A stretch of DNA of 64,000 nucleotides from Benincasa hispida (GCF_009727055.1 NC_052359.1:15453558-15517557), one strand, 5' to 3'. Numbered from the stretch's first letter, positions 10,876 through 22,570 are shown. The notes: generated from the sequence alone by a model not told the origin. A program made the numbers and translations.

Positions 10876-12195
10876 CCAGTGATGCGTTATTTTATTGAAT
10901 GAAAATACGGATGATATGCGTTGATGGATTGCGTTGTGCACTTAAGTTTCCCCAGCGGAATTCAAGTGTAAATTCCTCTAAGTTTCCTGGTAAGTCTAGG
11001 GTCGAACACAGGGACTTGTGAAAATAGATTGCGTTGATAATTTTTGATGAAAACTTTGCGGTAACCAGGAAAATAAATAAAGTGTTTGGTTGTTGATTGC
11101 GTTGATTAAAAATAAATAACAAATTCGGCAGAGTTTGAAAAGAGTTGGTAAATGGGAAATGCGATGAATATGTGGTGAACGGGTTGAGAAAGATTTCGGC
11201 TAACACTCCCTAGAATGCATTCATACTTGCGATCACACAACATACATACAACAGTGAACCACCTCTCGGTGCGAATACCACGGCTTCTAAGGCTAGAACG
11301 CATGCGATAAATATGCGATAAGTCTACAGGGTTTACACATAAACCTCTATTCCTATTTATGCGATGACAAGATGACATCCACACAAATATGCGACCACAT
11401 AATATCATTCCTATTCTTAGGATGCATGCGATGCAAGTTGACAAACAGAGCTTATCTCTAAGTCCCTATCTCTTGTTTATGCAAGCCTAATCTTGCTCTT
11501 TCGAGTCCAGATTCTAACCTAGCTCTCTCGAGATATTAGGTTCTTTCTTTAGACTCTCTCTCGAGTAACTCTAAAGGGTATTCTGCACAGCATAAAACAA
11601 GACAATCGCAAGCCATGAATTTCCTAGGTCATGTTAGCTTAGTTCTTCTCAACTCATTCAACTAGTTTAGCTACTCATGCGTATTAAGAGAGTGAGCAGA
11701 TGTAGAAATAGAACCCGTTGAATAGATACGAAGATGAAGTACAAATAACAATGCAAGTATAATAAAGAGCCTGGTAGCAATTTCTTGCTGCCAGGCGTTT
11801 ACACTGTTTCTACTCGTACTCTAAAGATATTCTCGCTCTCGCGAGAGTCGGCTCGCTCTCTGCTCTTACGCTGTCTCTTATACACATCTAGATGTGTATA
11901 AGAGACAGTCTCTAGCTTCGCCTGAAATGGAAAAGAAAATTATGAACAGAAGAAACTGGTTAACTCGTTAACTGATCAACCCCCTTTTCTGAAGAATGCA
12001 CTTGGTATTTATAGGGCATCAATGGTGAAAGACGACTTCTATCTCCCGGTTGTACTGATGGGACAACTTTAATTTCTGATTGATGCGCCGAATGATTGTT
12101 ACCGATAAAGCTGAATATACTTTGTGACCGTTATCGGCTGTCAACTTAATTTGGATTCGACTGTCAACTTAATTTGTGACCGATATACTTAGGCT
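10876..12195 (-). mobile_element. Foreign LTR-like fragment inside the copia-1 5' LTR
   Basis: Sequence unlike the copia leader or LTR, with many GCGTTGA and ATGCGAT words (10880-11450), ending where copia U3 sequence resumes (about 12196). On the minus strand the left part resembles a gypsy LTR end (GGTCGAACACAGGGA-type region near 11000-11015 read in reverse). An adapter lies inside at 11871-11908, so the two halves may not be contiguous in the genome. Ends approximate. Confidence 0.5.
11871..11908. other. Mate-pair junction adapter (assembly artefact)
   Basis: Exact 19-bp Tn5 mosaic end CTGTCTCTTATACACATCT followed immediately by its reverse complement, 38 bp in all. This is the known junction adapter of Nextera mate-pair libraries, not biology. 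Sequence on the two sides may come from different places. Confidence 0.97.
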
Positions 12196-12830
12196 GATAT
12201 CCGGGAAGGAGTGAATTTCATCTTGTGTAGCTGTGTTCCCAACTCCCTAATCAGAAAAATCCCTAAAATGGTAGACTTATTGAGTCGGCGATTTGGTTAC
12301 TCTCATCCATACAAATCAAAGGACTACCTTCATAGGCAGGAGTTCACAACTCACTCAGGATTCAGGTCATGTCACCTATAGTCATCTTAGTGAAATGTAA
12401 CTCTCTATTATGAACAATATTATATAATGAGACTAGTCATTTCGTGGTCCGATCTTATACAAATCCCTTTGTATACAATAGCCCCGCTCACATGTCTCCA
12501 CATGAATGATCATGATCAGATCATTTGTAGCACTTTACAACAATTGTAACATCTACAATGGGTCATATTCATAGTATCACAAGGATAAGGTACCTAACCT
12601 TATCCATCTACTACAGACCATTTAGATTATCACTTAAACATAATCCCCATATGTCTATACATACATGTTTAAGCTACAGAAGATAACTTTGGATATTAGT
12701 TTATCGATTTATGGGTTAATGCTATTAAATGTCGAATAAAACATCTCATAGTTTATTAAGTCAATAAAATGTTTGTACATTACAATTACAAACTACAGAA
12801 CCCATTAGATTTAGGGCACCAATCTCAACA
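12196..12830 (-). repeat. Remnant (U3 part) of the copia-1 5' LTR
   Basis: Alignable by eye with 40860-41507 and 49325-49979: GAGTGAATTTCATCTTGTG at the left edge, then the shared run to an end that reads TGTTGAGATTGGTGCCC on the minus strand. Only about 635 bp of a roughly 1.6-2 kb LTR remains. Confidence 0.8.
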
Positions 12831-13500
12831 AAACTCTATGGATTTTTTGCTGTAATTTGAGCGAATTGACAACTTGAGTTTATTGAATTCTTGTATGCAA
12901 TTTTACATTGCGTCTTTGCATAATTATAGAATCGGTTGCGAAAATTAGGAGTTCTTGTGTGAGCTAAAACTTTTTCTGAACTTGCACTTGTATGCCCTAA
13001 TTTAATTTCATCGAATTAAATCATGGTATGAATCTAGGCTTTTCAGTTCATAGGGTGTCACAACAAAGAACCCTAATTCCTAATGCAAATTAGGATTAAA
13101 CATTAATCTCGCTTAGAAGGAAGTGTTTTTTACTAGTTTAGGGTCAATTGGATTAAAACTCTTAATTGACTAATTGGGCTATAGGTTTCCCTAATAGGTT
13201 GTGGAGTTCATGAGTTGCATTTACTTTTCGTATCCGATTATAGAATCAGAAATAATGAAATATTCCCAAGAACCTTTTTATTGAGAACTTCAACTAATTT
13301 TGTGCTCTATTTTTGTATCCAATTTTACATATTTTGCATGCTATTGTTCTATTTGACTCTTTCACAACAAAACCCCCAAATTTTATGGAATTCTTCAATT
13401 GTCCTTGCTAGTCCATAGTTTCTCTAAAAACTCGACCACGTACTTACTGCTTGTACTACCTTTTAAGTATAGGATTGGAGGTTCGGTTAACACACATTAT
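12831..13500 (+). mobile_element. Right part of the Tat/Athila-type LTR split by copia-1
   Basis: Continues the segment ending at 2979. It holds U5-like sequence and a leader-like stretch (CTCGACCACGTACTTACTGC at 13429-13448 and following) of the kind found before the primer-binding site in Tat elements. The expected PBS is not seen; the element is broken near 13500. No intact coding. Confidence 0.5.
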
Positions 13501-15290
13501 TTGCTTAGTCAGAAGTTATGTGCGACAACAATTTTCTTGGCTATCACCCTTCCTCCCATAAGTATGGACTTTTCTTTTCTCTTGCCACATTGATCTATCA
13601 AATTGGCATTAGATCTCAGTTCAACTATAGTGCGTTTGTTTTCAATCAAATAAAGAGGCATATTGGGTCCAAAGCCCTTCGTTTTCCCATTTGCCTACCA
13701 GGTTGACTTGTAGTATTCTTGTTTCTTAAAAACTGGATTCGATTACTCTTACTGAACCCTCTGACTCTCCTCCAAGACTATTTTTCATTCATCCTAAGCT
13801 CCTCTAAGGGCACCATGGTTTTGACATTGACTCTTCCACATTGATTTAACATTTTGATGAGCCAAGCAAAGTTTTAATTGAGTATTTCTTTGGTAGCCGT
13901 ATTCTTCAACTGCTATCAAATGAATCTCGTGATATTGAGTCCATGATGCAGATGCTTCAAGAAAGAAAAGTTGAGGTCGATGAGGTGCTTCAAATGATGC
14001 AATCTGTTTTGTCTAGGATTGGTAGAGTTTGCTCTTCTCAAAAGAGGAGTTAATTTTTTTTTAAGCCAAAAAGGGGGAGAGTTTGAAAAGTTTGGAGCTA
14101 CTAGAGTTACTTTGGATTGGTTATGCTACTTTTGAGTTTGTTGTTTTTGTGATTTCCTGAAACGATGCTTGTGTTTAGTTTGAAGTTGTTTTATTTGGTT
14201 TGATGGCTTGTATTATTTTTGGTTTTGTTCTAGAAGACTTTTTTGTTTTTTCTTATTCTGTGCTATTGTTGGTGATGTTATTGTACTTGTTAAGACTTGA
14301 TTTTAGATAAACTTTATTTTTTTTTGTTGAATGATTGGTTGTTTGTTTCTTAGGGCCTTAAAAAAAAGCCAATTAGGGAGCTTGTCGAAGATTTGATTGG
14401 CTGACATTATATTTCTTTAAGGCATTGGTTTCTGCAATTGTCTCAAATAAAGTTTTAACATCTGGTTTAGACAACAGATTATTTTCCTGCAGAATGTTTT
14501 TTTCCTTATCGAAAAAATTCTGACTGATTTATTTCATTCGATATTTTCTTTTATTGAGACGCGACTTATCTTTTCCAAATGTAGATTCATTTCCTTTCTT
14601 GGATTCAATTATTAAAAGAAGAATTATGTTGATCGTTTAGGGTTGTTGCTTTTGTTAATTAACAAGAAGTTTTTTATTTTGTGGCCAAACTGTTCATCAT
14701 TATGTTCTTGCTCCTTGCTCACTATATTTTGCTATGCAAGTTCTTCATCCGTTGAGTGCAATACGTTGAAGTTAATCACAGGTTAGGGGGACCCTAAGCC
14801 ATAGCTTCCGAGAAGAGATTCTCAATCTTAAAGGAAGCTTAAGACTCAGCTTCGAAGAAGAAGTTCTCCATCTTAGGGGGATCTTAAGATTTATCAGTAA
14901 AAGGAGTTTGCTGACTTGAGTAGAAAATAACAACATTGAGAGGAGTCTTATACACTGTTGGAAGCCAGTGTTCAACACTAATATTATCAAACTTAGGGGA
15001 AGCTTAAGTATACTTAAGAGGGAGTCTCATATCTAGAGGGAGACTATGTGAGTGTAAATTGGGCTCTACGTGAGTCTCTATAGTAGTTGGAGTATTATAG
15101 ATAAGTACTACGTTGTAAATGTTTGACTCTTTAATATTAGTGATTTATCTTTCCTGGGTACACTACCCCCAGACATAGGTGGTTTATCGTCAAACTGGGT
15201 TATCAACTTCTATGTGCCTTTACTTGTTTTCTTGTTGTTAGTATTTTCATTGTTACAGTGTTTGTTAGTACTTTCTATTTAACATCTGTG
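13500..15290 (+). mobile_element. 3' end and LTR of a decayed SIRE-like copia element
   Basis: A coding relic at 13868-14052 (ends SRIGRVCSSQKRS then TAA) contains a short coiled-coil-like helix. It is followed by a polypurine tract AAAAAGGGGGAGAG near 14071-14085. The LTR-like region to about 15290 has repeated CTTAGGGGGANCTTAAG words at 14780-15010. Near its end is a block, CCCCCAGACATAGGTGG (from 15164), that recurs at 16748. Boundaries and clade are tentative. Confidence 0.45.
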
Positions 15291-16898
15291 TTTGTGTGAC
15301 GAGTCACCTCGATCTTTTTTCACAAAAGTTTTGACATGAGGCATTGACTTGGTGGTTACACAAGATGTGTAGTGGGAGTTATATCGATAGTTGAAGAACT
15401 TCTAGGTGAGCCAAGTAGGTGGAAGTTGCACAATAAATTTCAGCAAGGTTTATTGGCACGTGACACAAAAAGAAAAATATTGGAAGGTGGTATTTCAAGT
15501 GGTATAATCTTTATGGTAGATTGAGCTATAATTCTCTGAGTTAAGAATTATGATTGTTGGTGAAGATAATGGATGTAACAGAAGTTATGACTTCTTCAAA
15601 TATTTTGCTAATGTAGAACTTGTTGGGTTTTGACAAAATATTAGAAGTGCAGTTGCCCCACATTGGAAATGTTCAAGAAAGTCATCGACTCCAAGCACTA
15701 TTAAAGGAGCTTATGCTTTTGGTTTCAAATTATCCCAGTTAGAAACACTTTAGGCTTAGATGTGCTAACTCTAGTTAAATTACCTTCTGCATTCTTTAGT
15801 TTGTGAGTGGGAGAAAAGGTGTGAGTAGTCAAAAGCTTTGAGAGAGCGATTTTGTAATCGGGGTTAAGGAGAGATTTTTGTATGGTGGTATTAAGTTTTT
15901 ACATAGTGAATTTTTGCTGGTTTGTGGGTTTTTCTCTGGTTTGGAGTTCTTCCATGTCAATTATGTTTCCAATTTTATTATTTTCCTTTAATTTCTTTGT
16001 TATTTTTCTACTTATTCCCCTGGTAGTAGTGGGAGATTTTTCCCAACAAATAGATGAGAAATTATTATCTATTGAGGCGTATCTTTCAAATACTCTATAC
16101 AATCACTATTTATACGATTATAAAAGTGTACGTTATAGAATCTTCACAATTAAAATAGTGTAACTCATGGCTAGAATTGATAGCTTAACGAGAGAGATTA
16201 ATAGAGATGGGGTAACCTATTGAATTATGAGCATCCAAAGTTTTGTTGAAGTTTTAGAGCTACGTCTTCCAAGTTTAGTGTGCCATTTTTGAAGATTCAT
16301 GATGCGAATTTTCTTGTATCTTTGCACCAAATAAACACAAGTGTATTCATCCTTGAGATGGTGGAGGTTTGTCATGGTTGGTGATCTTGAATGTTCCTCG
16401 AGATCTTGTTGAATCACTTGATATAACTTGAAAATTGATTCTCACACTTAAGGGGAACCTAAGTTATTCAAGTGAAGGGGATTTCATTTGAAAGTTGATA
16501 GATAAATAGTCTTTGAGAGGAAATCTCACACTTAGGAGGAGTTTAAGTGATCATTCACTAATATTTTCATATTTAAGGAAGCCTAAATTTCATTGAGATG
16601 GAGTCTCTTACTTAAAGGGGAGTCTAAGTGCTCTTACACTAAATTAGGCTATTCATGTGTCACGGTACTCGTCATCTATTTACAGATAAGTACAACGTTT
16701 TAATTGCTTGACAACATATTAGTGAATTTATCTTTCCTGGATACAATGCCCCCAGACATAGGTGGTTTTGCATCGAACTGGGTTATCCAACCTTGTGTTT
16801 TGTCTTTTAATTTTTTCTTATGCATTTACCTTATTATCGTTGGAATTGCTAACTTTTTGTTCAACAAGTTACACTGTATGTCAGATAACCTTTTTGTT
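15291..16898 (+). mobile_element. Second SIRE-like LTR region
   Basis: Mostly noncoding. The part 16430-16898 parallels 14770-15290: the CTTAAGGGGAACCTAAG-type words, then TTTATCTTTCCTGGATAC and CCCCCAGACATAGGTGG, then a T-rich tail. It is followed by a PBS-like TTGGTACCAGAGTGGGTC at 16899-16916, so it behaves as a 5' LTR of a related element. 15291-16200 is unidentified retroelement-like spacer. Confidence 0.45.
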
Positions 16899-16957
16899 TC
16901 AATTGGTACCAGAGTGGGTCACCATCACTTCCGCTGTTTTGATTCGTGTTTATTCAA

Positions 16958-17130
16958 ATGGAAGGAATCAAAGAAGGTAGATCTACCGTACATCCCCTAG
17001 TACTTGATGGAACAAACTACTCTTACTAGAAGGCCATAATGACCACCTTTTTGATGTCTATTGATCGCGAGACTTGGAAATGTGTTGTAACTGAATGGAC
17101 TCCTCCGAATATCACATTTGCCATTTTTAC
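16958..17130 (+). pseudogene. N-terminal gag fragment of a SIRE-like copia
   Basis: ATG 16958 lies 41 bp after the PBS-like site. The reading begins MEGIKEGRSTVHPLVLDG, then NYSY-stop-K and METWK-like spacing (RETWKCVV). This is the pattern (PPxLDGxNYxYWKxxM...W) of gag in SIRE/Maximus-type copia. The conserved Trp after NYSY is a TAG stop (17027-17029). The fragment ends near 17130. Confidence 0.6.
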
Positions 17131-17496
17131 TTAACTAATGAACATGTTCTATGTTAAATTTTTTTATAAATTATTATTTTGTAATCTTATATATTTTATA
17201 GTAATTTACATAATACTTATTTTAATTTTAAAAAGATGAAATATTGTATTTCTAGACATTTTTATCTTTAGTTAATATAAATATATATTTTAAAATTTAA
17301 AATCTATATAGAATGTTATGTTTAGAATTTGTACAGTTTGGATTACAAAGTTCGAAAATAATTTTTAGAAATAGATTCCAAATTATCTTTAAAACACATA
17401 CTTGTTGAACTCAATAATTTGGGTAAATAATATAATAATGGAGGTTAGACTTTGGGCCAACAACATAGAGGTATACTTAGCTAGAGTCTCCCATCA
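17131..17496. other. AT-rich spacer, nothing recognised
   Basis: No ORF, repeat end or RNA gene seen. Confidence 0.5.
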
Positions 17497-17504
17497 CCTT
17501 CTTC

Positions 17505-18097
17505 TAGGGATGTACATGAGTTGAGTCGGGTTAGGTTGAAAGACTTTTTAGACCCAACTTGTTCAGGTTGTAAATTTTTTCAACCCAAATAATCTTTACT
17601 AAAAAATGAACCCAACCCAACCATGAAATATTTGGATTGGGTTAGTTCGGGTTAATCGATCATTTATTTAAAAATTTATTCTAAAAAGAAACAAAATGTA
17701 AATATGTAAAAATCTAATTTAATTGAGATTAACAACTCAATTTCAATTTATATCTGAAAGTTTCTTTCTATAGTGCAAAGAAATAAACTTTTTTTAAGAG
17801 TAGTTGAAGAATAAATTATTCAAAAAATATTAGAATTAAATAAAATTAAAATCGATATATATATAAATAATTGTGTTATTAGTAATAAAAAATATATTTT
17901 AAAGTTAATAATAAATCTGGGTTGGTTCAGGTTGGTTTGGGATATATTAGGTGAACCGGTGAACCAACCGAACCCATAAAATTTTCATTTATTTGAACCT
18001 AATCCAACCCAAATGAGTTGATAACCCAACCCAAACCGCACGAGTTGGGTTGGGTTGATCGATTTTTTCGGGTCATCGGATTTTTTGAATACCCCTA
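17505..18097. mobile_element. hAT-type MITE with perfect 8-bp target duplication
   Basis: 593 bp bounded by CCTTCTTC at 17497-17504 and 18098-18105. Ends are TAGGGATGTACATG and, inverted, TAGGGGTATTCA. Each end is followed by GGGTTGGGTT-like subterminal words (17520-17660 and inverted at 17910-18060), with an AT-rich centre lacking coding. Eight-bp duplication, short imperfect terminal repeats and many subterminal repeats are the hallmarks of non-autonomous hAT elements. It lies 232 bp upstream of the start codon of the next gene. Confidence 0.85.
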
Positions 18098-18329
18098 CCT
18101 TCTTCTACACATACCAAAAAATAATTTTTTAAAGAAAAATTCTTATAAATAGAAAAGACTAAATATTTTTAAATATTCAAAGACCCATTTTTTAAAAAAA
18201 TAAATTATCAAATTTTTATCCCATCAACTGCACAATAGAACTATCCAGGCCAACCATGCGCACAAAGAAAGGCTTATCTACTCTGTTTTCCCTCTGTCAC
18301 TCTGTTTCATTACGCTACTCAGTTCTTCC

Positions 18330-18971
18330 ATGGCTTCCTCACATCTCCATTTCCTTTCTACCCCAAATCCCATTCTTATTCTCCCTCAATCTCAGCCCTC
18401 TTTCACAACCCCATTACAAATTACATCAAAACGAAACCACTCAATCAAATGCAACTCACAAAATTCCGAATCCGACCCCAATTTCCCATCCCCAGATCCC
18501 AATTTCAGCGCCCTAAACCAACCGGAGAGTTTCCCAATAGAGAAGCGAAGAAGATCCGAAATAGTCCGACAAAGAAGACCCACAACAGACATCGCAAAGC
18601 CAGAGCCACCCAACTTCGAAATCGGGTGGAAGAGGACGAAAGAGATCAATCTGGAGAAGCCGATCGGGTGGATGATAATGGATTTTCTGGAGAAGCTTGA
18701 AGGGTTAATGGATAGGGAATTTGGGTCGACAGAGTTGCTTGCGAAAGTGGGAGAGATTGTGGCGGAGAGGGCGAGAGAGGAGGCGGAGATCTTGCTAGAT
18801 GACGGCAAAGTGGAGGAGAGAATGGTAACGGAGCTGTTTAGAGTTTTGAAATTGATGGAAATGGATTTTGCCATGGTGAAGGCGGCTGTGAAGGATGAGA
18901 CGTTGAGTGAGCGGCTTGGTCAGGCTAAAGCAAGATGTAGGCAAGCTATACTTGTTGCTAATTCTTTCTGA
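18330..18971 (+). CDS. Predicted plastid protein of unknown function, 213 aa
   Basis: Intronless. ATG 18330 begins MASSHLHFLSTPNP, a Ser/Thr-rich, acid-poor leader of about 50 residues that looks like a chloroplast transit peptide. After a Pro/Ser linker comes a basic patch (IEKRRRSEIVRQRRPTTDI) and then a compact, highly plant-typical domain: PEPPNFEIGWKRTKEI, MDFLEKLEGLMDREFGS, VAERAREEAEILLDDG, LFRVLKLMEMDFAMVKAA, ending AILVANSF. The domain is predicted almost all-helical with no catalytic motif I know. I recall close relatives annotated only as conserved chloroplast proteins. An upstream ATG (18256) in another frame overlaps the start, so either transcription begins downstream of it or it acts as a uORF. 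A poly(A)-like AATAAA is at 18978-18983. Confidence 0.88.
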   Translation: MASSHLHFLSTPNPILILPQSQPSFTTPLQITSKRNHSIKCNSQNSESDPNFPSPDPNFSALNQPESFPIEKRRRSEIVRQRRPTTDIAKPEPPNFEIGWKRTKEINLEKPIGWMIMDFLEKLEGLMDREFGSTELLAKVGEIVAERAREEAEILLDDGKVEERMVTELFRVLKLMEMDFAMVKAAVKDETLSERLGQAKARCRQAILVANSF

Positions 18972-18984
18972 GTTTATAATAAAT

Positions 18985-20030
18985 GGTTGGGTTGTGTCGA
19001 TGTTTATACTGCTTCATTCTCTTTGTATAGAGTTTCAACCCATTTTCATCATAATTCAAATTTTAGTTTAGATTATGGTTTGAATTCAGCTTGTTTTGTG
19101 ATTCTAATTTGGCCATGTGGTTCGTGCATATTATTGTGTTTGATCTTAAGTTGGTTATGAATTTGTAGTGGAAATTTTGTGTTGTCTAGTTCAGTGCCTA
19201 TTTTGATAACCAAACAAGGAGTTTTAGGCCTTGGTTGATACCATTGAGTCATTGACATATCAAGATGTTAGGCAAAACAATATTATATAAGAAAATATGA
19301 AAATTTTTTGTATTTTTTTTTTAAAAAAATTCCTCCATTATATTTATTTATTTTTTTCTTTATGCACTCATTCATACATCCTAGAAAGTTTACTAGGAAA
19401 TCAAAATTTAGCAATTTAGGGAAATTGGCGTCCATGGCTTATTTTAAATTTACTAAAACAACCAAAGATGCACGTGTGATGGGCTTCGCTCTTCGATTCT
19501 CACTTACGCTCTTTGATTTTCACTCCTCCCTTCAATTTTTATCTTATTTATTCTTCAATCTACAACTTTTTTTCCAAGTGAATTCGACGGCCATTGCCCA
19601 ATCCATCTCGATTTAAATTCGAGGCTAGGTTTGGAAAAGGTGGAGGATGTTTTGAAGAAGCTAGAGGAGATTGTGACGATTTCAAAGAAGCTATAGGACT
19701 CGCATGAGATTGTGACGATTTTGAAGAAGCTGAAGGGGGTTGGTACTCGATGGCGATGGGTTTCAGAAGGCTGACAGTGATGGGCAGACTCAGAGAGGAA
19801 GAGAAGAGAAAGATAAGTGAGAAGAGAGAATATAGAAGCGAAGATAGGCACACACAGATGCTTCGATAGCTATTTTGGTAATTTACCCAATGATGACGTA
19901 AGTAGAAGGTAAAAATACTTGTTTTTCAAAAGGTACTTCAATTTCCATTTAGGCTTCCCAAAACAGGCCATCGGTACAAAAATTCAACTTTTACATGCTA
20001 AAATTTAATAATCAGTGGTAAAATATACCT
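18985..20030. other. Spacer after the plastid-protein gene
   Basis: 3' UTR then AT-rich DNA. A poly-T/A tract lies near 19310-19330. 19440-19950 is less AT-rich, with GAAGAAGCT repeats (19650-19735), but shows no convincing reading frame; I could not classify it. Confidence 0.4.
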
Positions 20031-20034
20031 TTTT

Positions 20035-20480
20035 ATTATAAAACAAGATAATAATAACAAAGGAGGAAGAAGAGAAAGTAGAGAGTGAATGTATTATCTA
20101 TTCAATTGTATCTCTCAAAGGTTCCAATGACCCCTGTTTATAGAGTTTACAAAATATAAAAATGGTAAATATACAAAGAAAATACTGGAAAAGATAATGG
20201 AAAAGATATTTGGGAATATGTAATCTATGTACATCTATATTATCTAATTCAAATAATTATAACCTCCGTCCTTAAATGTCCATAGTATATAGAATATATG
20301 TCTCGTTAAAACCTTATTAGGAAAAATCCAATGAGATAAAATTCTAGTGAAGGAAAAAGAGTATATTGTTCATATATTTTAATAATTGTCTCAATAAAAG
20401 CCTCGGTAGGAAAACTTAGTAGGATAAAACCATAGTCAAGGGAAAAAGAGTGTAATATATTTACTCTCCCTCATGAAAAT
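20035..20480. repeat. Copia LTR fragment with a duplicated 65-bp motif
   Basis: 20040-20265 is similar over about 200 bp to 53023-53221. It is followed by two diverged direct copies (about 20300-20365 and 20389-20456) of a unit containing TAAAACC, TAGGAAAA and GGAAAAAGAGT. This repeated unit is one I associate with small plant copia LTRs. Confidence 0.5.
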
Positions 20481-22184
20481 ATCACTTGATAACTCTTGGT
20501 TGTCACATGCAAATGTTGTGTGTTAACTTCTCAAATGTTGTTGTAGGTAACACCCTTGATAATATGTCTTCCATGTAGTTAATATGTTATTTGAAATAAT
20601 GGTTGATTATTTTATGTAATAATTCATTAAAGAAATATCCAAGGTTTTTATGTAACTTAAGCATGTATGTGGTTGATATACAAGTGGATCATGTTTAAGT
20701 AATAACCTAAATTGTTTGTAATATATGAATAAATTGGGTGTCTTATCCTGGTGACACTACGGATACGACTTACTTTGTAATTATTACAATAGTCGTAAAG
20801 TGTTAGAAACGATTTGATCATAATCATTTATATGAATACATGCCAATGGGGGTATCCTATACAAAGAGTTTGTATAAGACTGGATTATGAAATGATTAGT
20901 CTCTCTTTATAACACCGTTGATTGAAGAGATTAACATTTCATATGTCCATATGTGGCTCCTGTTTATGAGGGCAATCCTTTGATCTGTATGGATGAGAGT
21001 GATCAGATGACCGACTCAATAAGCCTACTATTTTGGGAATTTGTTCAAGTAGGGAGCTAGGATCATAGCTTCACAAGATGGAATTCACTCCTTCCCGTTT
21101 TTAGGGTAAGTAGATGAACTTCTCCCTTAAGGACTGATTTTGGGTCTTAAACAATGAGGCCTCACTCTCATTGGTCCAAGAGGGATTAGTTTACAGTTGG
21201 ACTATAAATTATTTTTATTAGAGGGATTAATGGTACTTAAGGAGTTAGATGTAAATACATGGGTAAAAGGTAATTTGATTCAATTGTAGTTACGAGCGAT
21301 TCGTGAAGGCTTGACTTACTGTTGATTGGTTATATCTATATACACATAAAATATATCTACAATGTGAAGAGTGCAACTATGGATCTTTAGTAGAGTGACC
21401 TACAATTAATGAATGTTGATTAATTTAATTAGAAAGTTTAATTAACTAATCTCGTATCATTGAAGCTTCTAATTTATAAGTTCATAAGGTCCTCTTGCTA
21501 GCTCACTAAGGGTAAAAATAAGAATAAATTAATTTTGGATCAATTTGAATTGTTCAAATTAAATAAAGAAAGACACAATTAATATAATGTATATAGATAC
21601 ATTATAATATAAAGGTAATTTTGAAAGAGATTCAAAATTATATTTTATTATATGAGAGAAATAAATATTGTTTATATGAATGAGATTCATATAAAGCTAT
21701 AAGTTAAAATTAATGTGGATGAGATTCATATTAATTCTATAAGTTAAATGAGAGAATAATGTATTTGAATAATGTATTTAAATAATATTATAACTATAGA
21801 TTAAATTAATATGAATAAGATTCATATTAAAACTATAGGTTATGTGAGCGGATATGGTTTGAATATAATTCAAATAAAATTAAATATGTGGTATTTACTT
21901 ATTCATTAATTAATAGGTAATTAATTAATATTATTAATTCAATTATATATTAAATAAGATTTAATATATATTAGATTAAGTATTTTGAAAATAACTTTAA
22001 AAAAAGGAGTTATGTAAAACCTAAACCTTACTTTTCCTTTTTAAATATATTTATTGTTGAGTTTAGTAAAGTAAGAGGGTTAAATATTTAAGTTAGATTG
22101 GAATTGTAGGAATTGGGTAAAGGATAAGTTTTAAAGAAGGAAAATATTTAAGTATGGGAAACTTGGCTCTCGGGTACTTATTAA

Positions 22185-22570
22185 ACTAGCCTTGCAAAAG
22201 GAAATTTTGGCTAAGTGTTGGTCGTGAAGAGTGGTGGCTGAGCATCAAGTAAGCATAAGGCAGGCATCGAGTAAATACCGTCGAGCATCGAGTATAAGCC
22301 TGTCTCTTATACACATCTAGATGTGTATAAGAGACAGGTCCAAATGTTAGTCGTGAAGAGTGGTGGCTGAGCATCAAGTAAGCATAAGGCAGGCATCGAG
22401 TAAATACCGTCGAGCATCGAGTATGAGCGATTGAGGAAGGGTCGAGCATCAAGTATGAGCGATCAAGGAAGGGCGGAGCATAGAGTCTGAGCGATCGAGG
22501 AAGGTTCGTGCATCGAGCAAGCCATCGAGCATCGAGTATCCCAACAAGCATCGAGTTTTTCCATTAAGGA
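22185..22570 (+). repeat. CpG-word cluster in U3 of solo LTR copy 1
   Basis: Irregular repeats of GCATCGAGTA and GAGCGATCGAGGAAGG, upstream of the TATA box by about 135-520 bp. CpG-containing in an otherwise AT-rich LTR. Part of the apparent repetition (22217-22299 against 22345-22427) is an artefact of the adapter join, but the shorter words repeat on each side independently. Confidence 0.75.
22300..22337. other. Mate-pair junction adapter with false flanking duplication
   Basis: Same exact 38-bp adapter as at 11871. The 83 bp before it (22217-22299) and 83 bp after it (22345-22427) are nearly identical. This is what results when two reads of the same locus are joined through the adapter. 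In translation it gives the notorious contaminant peptide SYTHLDVYKRQ. Confidence 0.97.

Larger units (their letters stand above)
2980..12830 (-). mobile_element. Degenerate Ty1/copia retrotransposon (copia-1), minus strand
   Basis: Read on the minus strand the order is 5' LTR remnant (12830-12196), leader, gag, protease, integrase, reverse transcriptase/RNase H, polypurine tract, 3' LTR (4620-2980). Outer ends are TG...CA on both sides. Flanks are AAACA before 2980 and AAACT after 12830, a 5-bp target duplication with one mismatch. Two foreign inserts interrupt it, at about 6620-7815 (inside integrase) and 10876-12195 (replacing the PBS and inner part of the 5' LTR). It shares LTR, leader and gag architecture with copia-2 at 39533-49979. 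It is dead: many stops, integrase deleted, RT active site changed. Confidence 0.85.

Noticed and set aside
11871..11908. Perfect 38-bp palindrome as a terminator hairpin or bacterial transposon end
   Set aside because: Exact match to the mate-pair junction adapter, seen three times in unrelated contexts.
13215..13706. Three small overlapping frames
   Set aside because: Located in LTR/leader remnants of a Tat-like element; no homology recognised.
15882..16163. 93-codon hydrophobic open frame
   Set aside because: T-rich LTR-like DNA gives Phe/Leu/Ile by composition; no supporting features.
18392..18874. 160-codon minus-strand frame
   Set aside because: Shadow of the plastid-protein gene on the other strand.
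22186..22551. 121-codon minus-strand open frame
   Set aside because: It reads through the sequencing adapter (SYTHLDVYKRQ) and the repeat words; not a gene.
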